This document shows positions 35,067 to 44,268 of a stretch of 64,000 bases of DNA, one piece after another (position 1 is the first letter of the stretch; each line of letters begins with the position of its first letter). The stretch is from positions 18,293 to 82,292 of the forward strand of contig JAKSPL010000002.1 of the NCBI GenBank assembly GCA_024404815.1. Reading direction: 5' to 3'. Made by a program: the position numbers and the translations under genes. The notes under the pieces were generated by a model that was not told the DNA's origin, ran no database searches, and saw only the letters and a list, made by a program, of their open reading frames with translations. This DNA is from Oscillospiraceae bacterium (GTDB lineage Bacteria; Bacillota; Clostridia; Oscillospirales; Ruminococcaceae).

Positions 35067-36731
35067 ATTACGAGCGGACCTGTTTCAATTTTGCAGTATC
35101 TGGGACGATGCGGTGCGCGTGTTTTCATCGGTATCGCCCGATTCTTTTTGCGGTGTCTGAAAGGATTATTACAGTTCGGGAAAGATTTTCTCCACGGCTG
35201 TCTGCGGATATTGAAATTCTGCTGGCGGATCCTGACACAGCCGATTCGCCTGCATTCCAAAGAAGCAGAACGGATCTATGCGGACTGGAAAACCGTCCGT
35301 GATGCACCAAAAGGCACGAAGATCCTGACCATGTGCAAAAGCGTGCTGGTTGGCATTTTCAGCGAAAACGGCATTTTTATTACGATGCTTCGCTATGCGC
35401 TGCCGATCGTCTGCTGTGGATTTCTCTGGTCGCTGGTCAGCTACGGGACGAGCCTGCGCTACGGTGTTGAGGTTTCTGTCAACGGCTGTATGATGGGTTA
35501 TCTCGAATCCGAAGCGGACTATGACAAGGCGGAAGAAATCGTTCGTACACGCCTGTCCTATGCGGCAGAACCGCCCGATGTGCATTTCACCAAGAATCTG
35601 CAAATCGTCAGCTGTGAGGAAGGTGAAGCGTTCCTGACCGCAGGCGGACTGGCGGATAAAATGCTTGAAATTTCGGATATTTCACTCTGCAAGGGCTATG
35701 GTGTCTATCGCGGCGAGGAATTTCTCGGTGCGGTGTCCAGCCCGAAGCCGATTCAGGCGGCACTTTCCCGTCAGCTTTCCGATTATATGGAGGCGATGGC
35801 AGAGGACGCGGATGATGTATATTATTCCGATCAGATGTCCTATGTCGAGGGCACATATCTTTCCGACAGCCTGACCGATGTCCACGAGATCGTCAAGAAG
35901 CTGACAGCGGTAACGGTGAATACAGGTGTATACAATGCCGCGCCGAATGACACACTTCATGTGGTGGCGGAGCGATACAGCACCACACTTGAATACCTGC
36001 GGACACTCAACCCCGATATTCCCGACCTGCTGACTACGGGTATGCAGGTCATGGTACCGATCGAGGTGCGGAGTATGCCGATTACCTATACGAAAACGAA
36101 GCGCACGGTTTCTTTTATCAACTACGATACCGTAAATGTGGAAACGTCCATGCTGCCTGTTGGAAAGCGTGAGATCTTACAGCAGGGCATCAAGGGCGAA
36201 AAGGACAATCTTGTACAGGTGACATATGTCAACGGTGCAGAGGTCAAGAGTACGCTGTTGGAATCGAAGCTGATTTCGGAGCCTGTGACAGAGCAGGTCG
36301 GCATTGGTACCTACGCCGCCGCACCTGCGAGTGCGACAACGGTGCTGACGGGTACAGGCGAGTACGGCTGGCCGGTCAACGGCGGAAGGATCAGCGATGT
36401 GTTTATCAGCAACCGCAATCACCGTGGTCTGGACATTGCGGCGCCGGGCGGTACAGAGATCTATGCGGCGGCTGACGGCATCGTGACTGCGGCGCAGTGG
36501 AACAACAGCTACGGAAACTATATGAAAGTTGACCACGGCAACGGCCGAGAAACGCTCTATGCCCATTGCAGTCTGCTGCTGGCAACGGAGGGAATGGCGG
36601 CCAAGCGCGGTCAGGTCATCGGTCAGGTCGGTACAACAGGGCATTCCACAGGCAACCACCTGCATTTTGAGGTGCGAATTGACGGCGTGAATCATGACCC
36701 TGCGGCATTTTTGCGAGTCAATGCGGATTGA
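35067..36731 (+). CDS. Membrane-anchored LysM-G5-M23 cell wall endopeptidase
   Basis: About 554 residues. No ATG, GTG or TTG follows the strong ribosome site AAGGAGG (35056-35062); the first candidates are ATT at 35067 or TTG at 35091, so the start is open. The protein has a basic amphipathic N-terminus, a membrane segment (FITMLRYALPIVCC), a LysM domain (APNDTLHVVAERYSTTLEYL), a G5 domain (around QQGIKGEKDNLVQVTYVNG) and a C-terminal M23 domain with HRGLD and HLHFE zinc motifs. It cuts peptidoglycan cross-links or activates other hydrolases. It ends at its own terminator. Confidence 0.88.
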   Translation: MTSGPVSILQYLGRCGARVFIGIARFFLRCLKGLLQFGKDFLHGCLRILKFCWRILTQPIRLHSKEAERIYADWKTVRDAPKGTKILTMCKSVLVGIFSENGIFITMLRYALPIVCCGFLWSLVSYGTSLRYGVEVSVNGCMMGYLESEADYDKAEEIVRTRLSYAAEPPDVHFTKNLQIVSCEEGEAFLTAGGLADKMLEISDISLCKGYGVYRGEEFLGAVSSPKPIQAALSRQLSDYMEAMAEDADDVYYSDQMSYVEGTYLSDSLTDVHEIVKKLTAVTVNTGVYNAAPNDTLHVVAERYSTTLEYLRTLNPDIPDLLTTGMQVMVPIEVRSMPITYTKTKRTVSFINYDTVNVETSMLPVGKREILQQGIKGEKDNLVQVTYVNGAEVKSTLLESKLISEPVTEQVGIGTYAAAPASATTVLTGTGEYGWPVNGGRISDVFISNRNHRGLDIAAPGGTEIYAAADGIVTAAQWNNSYGNYMKVDHGNGRETLYAHCSLLLATEGMAAKRGQVIGQVGTTGHSTGNHLHFEVRIDGVNHDPAAFLRVNAD

Positions 36732-36736
36732 TTTCA

Positions 36737-36783
36737 CAGGCAGACATATGCGGTGTATGTGCCGCTTGTGTCTGCCTGTTTTT
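36737..36783 (+). terminator. Terminator of the M23 gene
   Basis: CAGGCAGACA pairs with TGTCTGCCTG, enclosing a second stem GCGG/CCGC, followed by five T. Confidence 0.85.
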
Positions 36784-36793
36784 GTCTGGCGGC

Positions 36794-36822
36794 TTGACAG
36801 AATAGCGGCGGCGTGTTATACT
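36794..36822 (+). promoter_or_regulatory. Promoter of the copper ATPase with a nearby palindrome
   Basis: TTGACA (36794-36799) and TATACT (36817-36822) are spaced 17 bases. A perfect palindrome GACAA-a-TTGTC lies at 36855-36865, just after the expected transcription start, and may bind a metal-sensing repressor. Confidence 0.65.
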
Positions 36823-36920
36823 GAAAATATGTTGTTTCGGCATTTGCGGATGCTGACAAATTGTCCAGTACTGCAAGCCGATGCAAAGAATTGAGCGAAA
36901 CTTTTCATATGAGGACACAG

Positions 36921-39434
36921 ATGAAACAGTATCTTGTTACGGGAATGACCTGTGCGGCGTGTCAGACACGGGTGGAGAAAGCCGTGTCACAGGTCAAAGG
37001 CGTGGAGTCGGTCGCCGTCAGCCTGCTGACAAACAGCATGGCGGTCGAGGGCGATGTGTCGGATGCGGCGGTCATCCGTGCGGTCACGGCGGCAGGCTAC
37101 GGCGCAGAGGTCAGGGACAGTTCTGCGGTATCCGCAGACGAGGACGCGCTGACAGACCGCGAAACACCGCTGCTGAAGCGCAGACTTTTGTGGAGCATCG
37201 GCTTCTTGATGCCGCTTTTGTACGTGTCGATGGGACACTCGATGTTCGGGCTTCCATTGCCGAATGCGCCGATTCTCATGGGAATCATACAGCTTTTGCT
37301 TGCGGCGGTGCTGCTCTGTATCAACCGCAAATTTTTCGTGTCGGGCATGAAAAGTGTCCTGCACGGCGCACCGAATATGGATACGCTGGTGGCACTTGGC
37401 TCATCAGCGTCATTTTTGTGGAGCGTTTTCGCGTTGATACGAATGTTTTCCACAAAGGACACGGCTTGGTCGCAGGAGTATTATTTCGATTCGGCGGCAA
37501 TGATTCTGGTGCTGATCACAGTTGGAAAGCTGCTGGAAGCGCGGAGTAAGGGCAAAACCACGGACGCACTCAAATCGCTGATGCGGCTTGCGCCGCAGAC
37601 TGCGGTCGTATTGCGGGAGGGCGCAGAGGTGGAGGTGCCGATCGAGGCGGTGCAGACGGGCGATGTGTTTGTCGTCAAACCGGGGACGCATATTCCCGTG
37701 GACGGTGTGGTGCTGGACGGCGATTCCGCGGTCAACGAATCCGCGCTGACAGGGGAGAGTATCCCTGTGGAAAAAACGGCAGGCAGCAGCGTATCGGCGG
37801 CAACGGTCAATCAGTCGGGCTTTCTCCGCTGTCGGGCAACGCGAGTCGGGGAAGACACCACCCTTTCACAGATCATCCGCATGGTCAGCGAGGCGGCAGC
37901 GACAAAAGCTCCGATTGCAAAAATCGCAGACCGTGTGTCGGGAATATTTGTGCCTGTGGTCTTGGGCATTGCGCTGGTGACGCTGTGTGTCTGGCTGCTG
38001 CTCGGACATCCATTTGAATTTTCGCTGGCACGGGCAATTTCCGTGCTGGTTATCAGTTGTCCGTGTGCGCTTGGACTGGCAACGCCTGTGGCGATCATGG
38101 TCGGGAGCGGTGTCGGCGCAAAGCACGGTGTCCTGTTCAAGACGGCGCGTGCCCTCGAAACGGCAGGCAAGGTACAGATAATCGCGCTCGACAAGACGGG
38201 TACGGTCACAAAAGGCGAACCTGTCGTGACAGCGCTCCTGCCTGCGGAGGGCGTTACAGAAACGGAACTGCTGGAAATTGCCTATGCGCTGGAAAAAAAG
38301 AGCGAGCATCCGTTGGCAGGTGCAGTTGTACGGGCAGCCGAACAGCGTGGTTTGCAGGCAGCAGAAGTGAAAGAATTCCATGCAATTCACGGCAGCGGTC
38401 TGACTGCAATGCTGGACGGTACGGAACTATATGGCGGTTCTGCGGCATTTTTGGCATCCCGACAAACCCTATCGGCGGAGATTCTCGCACAGGCGGAGCG
38501 GCTAGCAGAACAGGGGAATACGCCCTTGCTGTTCGGGCGCGGCACACAGTATCTCGGAATGTTGGGCGCGGCGGATGTTGAAAAAGAGGACAGCGCGGCG
38601 GCAGTTTCTGAATTGCAGGCAATGGGTGTGCAGGTCGTTCTTCTGACGGGTGACCGTATGCAGACCGCGCAGGCAGTCGGCAAACGCGCTGGCATTACAC
38701 AGATCGTTGCAGGGGTTCTGCCTGACGGAAAAGAAGCGGTCATCCGCCGTTTGCAGTCGCTTGGCACAGTGGCAATGGTCGGGGACGGCATCAATGATGC
38801 GCCTGCGCTTGCAGCGGCAGATGTTGGCATTGCGATCGGTGCAGGAACAGATGTGGCGATTGACGCGGCAGATGTGGTGCTGATGCACAGCAGACTGCGC
38901 GATGTGCCTGCGGCGGTCAGATTGTCCCGTGCGGTGATCCGCAATATCCGAGAAAATCTGTTCTGGGCATTTTTCTACAATGCGCTGTGCATTCCGCTTG
39001 CGGCAGGGTGCTGGTACGGTTTGTTCGGCATTGTGCTGCATCCGATGGTCGGAGCGGCGGCGATGAGTCTTTCGAGTCTGTGCGTGGTGACGAACGCGCT
39101 GCGGCTCAATTTCTTTGCAATGGATTCTATGAAGCGTGACAGGCGCATGGCAAAACAGGTCGATCCTGCTGCACTTGCATCGCTTCTGACTGAGATCAAT
39201 TCGAAAACGGAGGTACAAACCATGACAAAAACCATGAAAATCGAAGGCATGATGTGTATGCACTGCGAGGCGCATACGAAAAAGGCACTTGAAGCCGTTG
39301 AAGGCGTTGCGAGCGCGACAGCAAGCCACACCGACGGAACGGCAGTCGTCACGCTGACAAAACCCGTAGACGATGCGGTGCTGAAAGCGGCAGTCGAAGC
39401 AGAAGGCTATACCGTGCTGGAAATCGTATCATGA
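36921..39434 (+). CDS. copA: Copper-exporting P1B-type ATPase with heavy-metal domains at both ends
   Basis: 837 residues from ATG 36921, behind GAGGA. An N-terminal heavy-metal domain (GMTCAACQTR) is followed by membrane helices, the transport motif CPC (ISCPCALGLATP), the phosphorylation loop DKTGTVTKGEP, the SEHPLAG motif and the hinge GDGINDAPAL. A second heavy-metal domain with GMMCMHCEAH is fused to the C-terminus (about 770-837), after a Thr- and Lys-rich linker. CPC points to monovalent copper. The C-terminal domain looks like a fused CopZ chaperone with an extra Cys/His set. The gene is single, with its own promoter and terminator. Confidence 0.93.
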   Translation: MKQYLVTGMTCAACQTRVEKAVSQVKGVESVAVSLLTNSMAVEGDVSDAAVIRAVTAAGYGAEVRDSSAVSADEDALTDRETPLLKRRLLWSIGFLMPLLYVSMGHSMFGLPLPNAPILMGIIQLLLAAVLLCINRKFFVSGMKSVLHGAPNMDTLVALGSSASFLWSVFALIRMFSTKDTAWSQEYYFDSAAMILVLITVGKLLEARSKGKTTDALKSLMRLAPQTAVVLREGAEVEVPIEAVQTGDVFVVKPGTHIPVDGVVLDGDSAVNESALTGESIPVEKTAGSSVSAATVNQSGFLRCRATRVGEDTTLSQIIRMVSEAAATKAPIAKIADRVSGIFVPVVLGIALVTLCVWLLLGHPFEFSLARAISVLVISCPCALGLATPVAIMVGSGVGAKHGVLFKTARALETAGKVQIIALDKTGTVTKGEPVVTALLPAEGVTETELLEIAYALEKKSEHPLAGAVVRAAEQRGLQAAEVKEFHAIHGSGLTAMLDGTELYGGSAAFLASRQTLSAEILAQAERLAEQGNTPLLFGRGTQYLGMLGAADVEKEDSAAAVSELQAMGVQVVLLTGDRMQTAQAVGKRAGITQIVAGVLPDGKEAVIRRLQSLGTVAMVGDGINDAPALAAADVGIAIGAGTDVAIDAADVVLMHSRLRDVPAAVRLSRAVIRNIRENLFWAFFYNALCIPLAAGCWYGLFGIVLHPMVGAAAMSLSSLCVVTNALRLNFFAMDSMKRDRRMAKQVDPAALASLLTEINSKTEVQTMTKTMKIEGMMCMHCEAHTKKALEAVEGVASATASHTDGTAVVTLTKPVDDAVLKAAVEAEGYTVLEIVS

Positions 39435-39437
39435 CAA

Positions 39438-39485
39438 AACACCCCGAAACAAGTGAAAAACTTGTTTCGGGGTGTTGCTTTTTTT
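39438..39485 (+). terminator. Terminator between convergent copA and the membrane protein gene
   Basis: AACACCCCGAAACAAG pairs with CTTGTTTCGGGGTGTT around TGAAAAA, followed by seven T after GC. The minus strand has TTTT directly after the stem, so it may serve both genes. Confidence 0.9.
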
Positions 39486-39490
39486 GAGTA

Positions 39491-39940
39491 TCAGCTGTTA
39501 TTCACGTTTTCATCCAGATATTTTTTTGCAGTACGGTAGCTCATATATTCCGCAAAGCCTGCGATTCCAAGACAGCCGATGAATGATAAAATGAAAATCA
39601 GGCAGAACAGAACAGAAAACCCGATCATGATAATTGTGAAAACCATGGGTCCGAGAAATGCGAGCGCGGCGAAAACGAACCAGAGGGTGTATCCGATTTT
39701 TTTCTTTTTGGAGCATTTGTATTTCAGCCCGTCCACAGTATTGATGAACAGATATTCATGGTACCGATGGCTGTATTTGGAGCTGAGATAGATAAAAACG
39801 GACACATCTCCGAATTCATTGACTGTGTGGTACGGCGGATGCAATTTTCGTGTGAGTTTGGAACCGAGAATAGCGAAAACTACGATCATTCCGAAGATGA
39901 AAACGGATGAAAAAACGGCAACGATAATGTCCGGATTCAT
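39491..39940 (-). CDS. Small membrane protein, function unknown
   Basis: 149 residues from ATG 39940-39938 (ribosome site AAGGTG). There is one N-terminal membrane segment (about 5-25), a soluble loop with aromatic residues, and two hydrophobic helices near the C-terminus (about 85-130). I do not recognise a family. It is the last gene of a minus-strand unit after the class B PBP, ilvN and an ArsC-like gene. Confidence 0.65.
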   Translation of the reverse strand: MNPDIIVAVFSSVFIFGMIVVFAILGSKLTRKLHPPYHTVNEFGDVSVFIYLSSKYSHRYHEYLFINTVDGLKYKCSKKKKIGYTLWFVFAALAFLGPMVFTIIMIGFSVLFCLIFILSFIGCLGIAGFAEYMSYRTAKKYLDENVNNS

Positions 39941-39954
39941 ATTGCACCTTCTGT

Positions 39955-40299
39955 TCAGGCTTCGTCTTTCACCCACTGTGCCCATGTTTTCGACGCTTCA
40001 CCGACAGTTGCCTTCTGACCGTTGCGTACGATCGGTGTGCGGAGCAAAGACGGGTTTTCAAGCAGTTTTTCGAACTGCGCGTCAGGCAGCAGATATTTCA
40101 CCAGTGCAGCATCAGGATGCTTTTCATTGATGAGGGGTTCGATTCCCCCCACGCTGCGGACAACGCTTTCGAGTTCACGTTTGCTGAGTCCCTTTGTCGG
40201 CAGATCGACCGACTGAAATTTGATATGCCGTTCCTGAAAGAATCGTTCGGCTTTTTTTGTATCGAAGCATTTCGATTTCCCGAAGATCTGAATGTTCAT
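39955..40299 (-). CDS. ArsC/Spx-family thioredoxin-fold protein
   Basis: 114 residues from ATG 40299-40297 (AAAGGAA). The N-terminal IQIFGKSKCFDTKKAERFF has a single Cys11 in a CFDT context, and LLRTPIVRNGQ is the conserved cis-Pro and anion-binding segment. The family includes arsenate reductases and the Spx regulator. The missing CxxC makes Spx-type redox sensing less likely. Exact function is unknown. Confidence 0.8.
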   Translation of the reverse strand: MNIQIFGKSKCFDTKKAERFFQERHIKFQSVDLPTKGLSKRELESVVRSVGGIEPLINEKHPDAALVKYLLPDAQFEKLLENPSLLRTPIVRNGQKATVGEASKTWAQWVKDEA

Positions 40300-40314
40300 G
40301 GGGATTTTCCTTTC

Positions 40315-40812
40315 TCAGCCGCGTTCGAGGGCAACGATGCCCGTGCGGCAAAGCTTGATGATGCCAAACGGACGCATCAGCTCGATAAACGCATTCAGCT
40401 TCTGGGTTTCGCCCGTCATTTCGATGCTGATGGAATCGGTTGCGTAGTCGATGATCTTTGCGCGGAACACGCTGACAACGTCAAGAATTTCGTGGCGGTT
40501 TTCTGCATTCGAACGGACTTTGACCAGCAGCAGTTCACGGTACATACTGGAAGCAGGTGCCATTTCACGGATCTCCGTCACATCTTCGAGCTTTTCGAGC
40601 TGTCGGAGCATCTGTTCTTTTTCGTGCTGACTGCCGTGTGCAACAACGGTGATACGCGAGAGGGCAGGAGATTCGGTTTCGCCCACGGCAAGGCTGTCGA
40701 TGTTGAAGCCGCGGCGTGCAAACATTGCAGAAACGCGTGTCAGTACACCAAACTGGTTTGCAACGAGGATACTGATGACATACTGCTCAATCTGTTCCGT
40801 TTTCTGTTCCAT
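40315..40812 (-). CDS. ilvN: Acetolactate synthase regulatory subunit
   Basis: 165 residues with the N-terminal ACT domain (ISILVANQFGVLTRVSAMFARRGFNIDSL) and C-terminal small subunit domain. It gives valine feedback to the catalytic subunit. The catalytic gene ilvB is not nearby, which is unusual. The start region lies inside the end of the PBP gene: three tandem 12-base units hold the ribosome site and the ATG of ilvN. Confidence 0.92.
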   Translation of the reverse strand: MEQKTEQIEQYVISILVANQFGVLTRVSAMFARRGFNIDSLAVGETESPALSRITVVAHGSQHEKEQMLRQLEKLEDVTEIREMAPASSMYRELLLVKVRSNAENRHEILDVVSVFRAKIIDYATDSISIEMTGETQKLNAFIELMRPFGIIKLCRTGIVALERG

Positions 40813-40822
40813 TTTCTGCTCC
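40787..40822 (-). repeat. Three tandem 12-base units across the PBP stop and ilvN start
   Basis: Read on the minus strand: GGAGCAGAAAAT, GGAACAGAAAAC, GGAACAGATTGA. The first unit holds the ilvN ribosome site, the junction of units 1 and 2 holds its ATG, and the end of unit 3 is the PBP stop. Units encode GAEN-GTEN-GTD at the end of the PBP. Confidence 0.8.
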
Positions 40823-42841
40823 TTTGTTCAGCACTCTGCCGATGGTGGTGTCAGGGTAATACTTTGCGTAGAGGTCGAGGATCTGTCTGACCATATACTT
40901 TGCGTTTTTGCCGCCCTCGACCATTGCACAGAACGCGATTTCCGGATTCTGTGCAGGTGCATAGCCGATGACAAAGCTGTCCGTGCCGCGCGGCGACTGG
41001 GGAGTACCTGTCTTGATCGCGACCTGAAAACCCAGCTTGTTGAGGTCATATTGTGCAGGCATGGCGGTCTGTGCGGCACCGATCATGCCCTGTTCGATAT
41101 AGTTGTACATTCCCTCCGCCTGAATCGGGATGGTTTGTGCAATGACAGGGGCTTTGTCCTCGATTTTTTCCGTCATTGCGTTGTTCCAGACACTCTGAAT
41201 GAGGTGCGGCTGATAGCGCACGCCCTCGTTGGCGATGGTGCTTGCGACAACGGACATTTGCAGGGGTGTGACCTGAATTTCTGACTGTCCAATCGCCGCC
41301 TGTGTAATTTCACCGACATACCAGTCGATGCCGAGATTGTCAAAGGTTTCGGGGCAGGCGAGATAGCCGCCGCTGTCGCCTGATTCGAGTCCCAGCGGAC
41401 TGCCCAGACCATACATCTGCTCGTAGTTGACCAGACGGTCGATGCCCAGTTTCAAGCCCGTTTCGTAGAAGAAAATGTTGCAGGAAACAGTCAGCGCACG
41501 CGACACGTTGATATAGTGGTGCGTGCCTGTGCAGTGGAACATCGTGTCGATATACTTGTAGTTTCGGTTGCAGTAGAACGTTGAATTGCCCGAAATGATC
41601 CCCTCGTTCAGACCTGCCGTTGCGGTAATGGTCTTAAACGTCGAGCCGGGACGGTACATACCGTCTGTTGCGCGGTTGACGAGCGGCGTGTTGGGTGCGT
41701 TCAGTATGGCAGAATAGTTATTCAGGAAGTCGTTGAGGTCATAGCTTGGCGCAGTTGCCAGTCCCAGTACGGCATTGTCTTTGGTGTCCAGTACCGAGAT
41801 CGCGCCGCAGTTTGCATTTCGGCATTCTTTTTCGGTGTTCCGCAGATGGGTGCAGTAATCGGACAGCAGAATCTGCAATTCGCGCTGGAAATCGCTGTTG
41901 AGGGTGAGCTGAATGGTCTGACCGCCGACAGGTTCTTCCGTGACGGCAACAGAAGTGACATCACCGCCCGTGACGGTGATTTCCTTTGTGCCGTTGATGC
42001 CGCGCAGACTGCTTTCGCAGGCGGCTTCCAGACCGCTTTTTCCGACGGTATCGGACAGTTCGTAGTCGTCATGACCGTTTTCGAGGAGTGTTTTATATTC
42101 GTCCTCGCTGTAAATCGGGCCGACATAGCCGATCTCGTGGGGGATCACATCACCCTGTTCGATCGTGCGGATGGCTTCCTCGACGATGTTGACGCCTTTG
42201 AGGGAGAGCCGCATTTCCTTGATGCGCGTGACTGTGTCGATGTCCACATCGTTTGCGAGGTAGAAAACATTCGACATGGAAAAACTGCGTGCGAGCATTT
42301 CGTAGCGGATACCTGCGAGAATACGCTGTTCCTGCTGTGTATAGCTGTCGGAGATCGCATAGTCGGCAATCAAGCCCTGCACACAGTTTTCCGCTGTGGC
42401 ATAGCTGTTGACCTTGATATCCGATTTGAGCTTTTCCAGCACATCCTCATCGGTGACAGTAAACGTGTAGGGTGCTTCTGTGGAAATCGGGAGCGAATCG
42501 TTCCATGTATAGCCTTCCTCCTGCAAAATGCGGACGATGCGGAGGAGAATATCGTTGCCCTCGGCATTGTCATAGGGGAAATAGGCTTTCTCGATGATGA
42601 GGTTATAGCCGATCTTGTTGGAGACGATGGGTTTTCCCGTACAGTCTACAATTTCGCCGCGTGTTGCAGGCATGACCTGCGAGTAGACGGTGGTATTGGT
42701 CACAACAGGGGTTTCCTCCTCTGTTGCGACGATTTGCAGCATCATCAGGCGATAGACCGCGAGTGTTCCTGCGGCAAGCACCAGCAAAATCAGGAACGTG
42801 CTGCGGAGAAATTCCGAGAGCTGACGTAAAATTTCTTTCAT
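40787..42841 (-). CDS. Class B penicillin-binding protein (PBP2/MrdA type)
   Basis: 684 residues from ATG 42841-42839 (AGGAG). One N-terminal membrane segment (about 13-33) and a long dimerisation domain precede the transpeptidase part with RPGSTFKT (catalytic Ser), VSCNIFFYE and KTGTPQSP. It cross-links septal or side-wall peptidoglycan; PBP2 rather than PBP3 is inferred from length and from the nearby MinD- and MgsA-like genes, which lie near mrdA in many Firmicutes. The C-terminus overlaps ilvN by 26 bases. Confidence 0.88.
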   Translation of the reverse strand: MKEILRQLSEFLRSTFLILLVLAAGTLAVYRLMMLQIVATEEETPVVTNTTVYSQVMPATRGEIVDCTGKPIVSNKIGYNLIIEKAYFPYDNAEGNDILLRIVRILQEEGYTWNDSLPISTEAPYTFTVTDEDVLEKLKSDIKVNSYATAENCVQGLIADYAISDSYTQQEQRILAGIRYEMLARSFSMSNVFYLANDVDIDTVTRIKEMRLSLKGVNIVEEAIRTIEQGDVIPHEIGYVGPIYSEDEYKTLLENGHDDYELSDTVGKSGLEAACESSLRGINGTKEITVTGGDVTSVAVTEEPVGGQTIQLTLNSDFQRELQILLSDYCTHLRNTEKECRNANCGAISVLDTKDNAVLGLATAPSYDLNDFLNNYSAILNAPNTPLVNRATDGMYRPGSTFKTITATAGLNEGIISGNSTFYCNRNYKYIDTMFHCTGTHHYINVSRALTVSCNIFFYETGLKLGIDRLVNYEQMYGLGSPLGLESGDSGGYLACPETFDNLGIDWYVGEITQAAIGQSEIQVTPLQMSVVASTIANEGVRYQPHLIQSVWNNAMTEKIEDKAPVIAQTIPIQAEGMYNYIEQGMIGAAQTAMPAQYDLNKLGFQVAIKTGTPQSPRGTDSFVIGYAPAQNPEIAFCAMVEGGKNAKYMVRQILDLYAKYYPDTTIGRVLNKGAENGTENGTD

Positions 42842-42877
42842 GCTTACGAACTCCTGTGTGGGCAGAAAGACGAATGC

Positions 42878-44179
42878 TTACAGCAGAGAAGAACCGTCCC
42901 CGAACATATCGTTTAAGGAAAGCTCGGTATAGTCCTCCAGAAAATGTTCGTCCAGACGAATCGGACGCTGTTCTCCTGTTTTCATGTTTTTGAGCTGTGC
43001 CTGTTTTTGTTCCAGCTCGTTCGAGCCGAGCACGATGAGGTAATCCGTACCCAGCTTGTCAGCATATTTCATCTGGGATTTGAATGTACGGTCTGCAAGG
43101 TCGAATTCTGCGCGGATGCCTGCTTCGCGGAGTTTTGCGGCGAGCTGCATGGCAACAGGGCGAGCCGCATCATCCATTGGTGCGAGGTAGACATTGCAGT
43201 GATTCGGATCCATAAATTCGCAGCCCTGATTTTCCATTGTGAGGATCAGGCGTTCCAGACCAAGACCGAAGCCGAGTGCAGGAACTTTCTGACCGCCGAG
43301 CTGTTCGATCAGACCGTCATAGCGGCCGCCTGCACAGACAGTCCCCTGTGCGCCGATGTCGGTGGAGATGAATTCGAATACCGTTTTGGTGTAGTAGTCC
43401 AGACCGCGGACAATGTGCGGGTCGATGGTGTATTCGACACCCATGCCCGTGAGGATCTCCTGCAATTTTGCAAAGTGCGCCTGACAATCTTCACAGAGAT
43501 AGTCGAGGATCAGCGGTGCATCTTTTGCGATCTCGCCGCAGATGGGGCTCTTGCAGTCGAGGATACGCATGGGGTTTCTGTCCAGACGGCTCATGCAGGT
43601 TTCGCAGAGCTTGTCGGTATATGCTGCGAAGTATTCTTTGAGTGCCTGTGTATATTTTGCACGGCAGGTCGGACAGCCGATGCTGTTGAGGTGCAGCACG
43701 ATATTTTTAAGACCTGCGGTGTCCAGAACGGTTTTACCGAGCAGAATGACTTCCGCATCGGCATACGGAGAAGCAGAGCCTGCCATTTCCACACCGAACT
43801 GGTGGAATTCGCGGAGTCTGCCTGCCTGCGGACGCTCGTGGCGGAAGCAGGAGAGAATATAGAACACTTTCTGGGGGAGTGCTTCTGCGAGCATACCGTT
43901 TTGGAGCATTGCACGAATTGTACCTGCGGTGCCTTCGGGACGCAGGGTGAACACGGTTTCCTTTGCAGTCACCGAGTACATTTCTTTCTGGACAACGTCT
44001 GTTGTTTCGCCGACAGAACGCTGGAACAGTTCTGTTGTTTCAAAAGTCGGAACGCGGATCTCCGAGAAACCGAATTTTTCTGCTGCTTCGCGGACGATGG
44101 TTTCCACGGTTTTCCACTTGTGGATCGTTTTCGGTGTAACGTCCTCTGTGCCGTTCGGGCGCGTAATATATTTTGCCAT
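42878..44179 (-). CDS. hisS: Histidyl-tRNA synthetase
   Basis: 433 residues from ATG 44179-44177 (AAAGGA). Class II motifs are clear: TLRPEGTAGTIRA (motif 2 region preceded by the histidine-binding segment), FRHERPQAGRLREFHQFG, and LDYYTKTVFEF and GGRYDGLIEQLGG typical for HisRS. It charges tRNA-His. It is followed by the class B PBP after 36 bases. Confidence 0.95.
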   Translation of the reverse strand: MAKYITRPNGTEDVTPKTIHKWKTVETIVREAAEKFGFSEIRVPTFETTELFQRSVGETTDVVQKEMYSVTAKETVFTLRPEGTAGTIRAMLQNGMLAEALPQKVFYILSCFRHERPQAGRLREFHQFGVEMAGSASPYADAEVILLGKTVLDTAGLKNIVLHLNSIGCPTCRAKYTQALKEYFAAYTDKLCETCMSRLDRNPMRILDCKSPICGEIAKDAPLILDYLCEDCQAHFAKLQEILTGMGVEYTIDPHIVRGLDYYTKTVFEFISTDIGAQGTVCAGGRYDGLIEQLGGQKVPALGFGLGLERLILTMENQGCEFMDPNHCNVYLAPMDDAARPVAMQLAAKLREAGIRAEFDLADRTFKSQMKYADKLGTDYLIVLGSNELEQKQAQLKNMKTGEQRPIRLDEHFLEDYTELSLNDMFGDGSSLL

Positions 44180-44221
44180 AGATATAGTCCTTTCAATCAA
44201 ACATCGGGCATTCCTAAGACA

Positions 44222-44252
44222 GAAAAATTGCCCCTTTGGGCAAAGGGGCAAT
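44222..44252 (-). terminator. Terminator after the MgsA-like gene
   Basis: On the minus strand ATTGCCCCTTTG pairs with its complement around a short loop, followed by TTTTTCT. It separates the MinD-MgsA unit from hisS. Confidence 0.85.
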
Positions 44253-44268
44253 CGTAGCTGTCTGCTGC

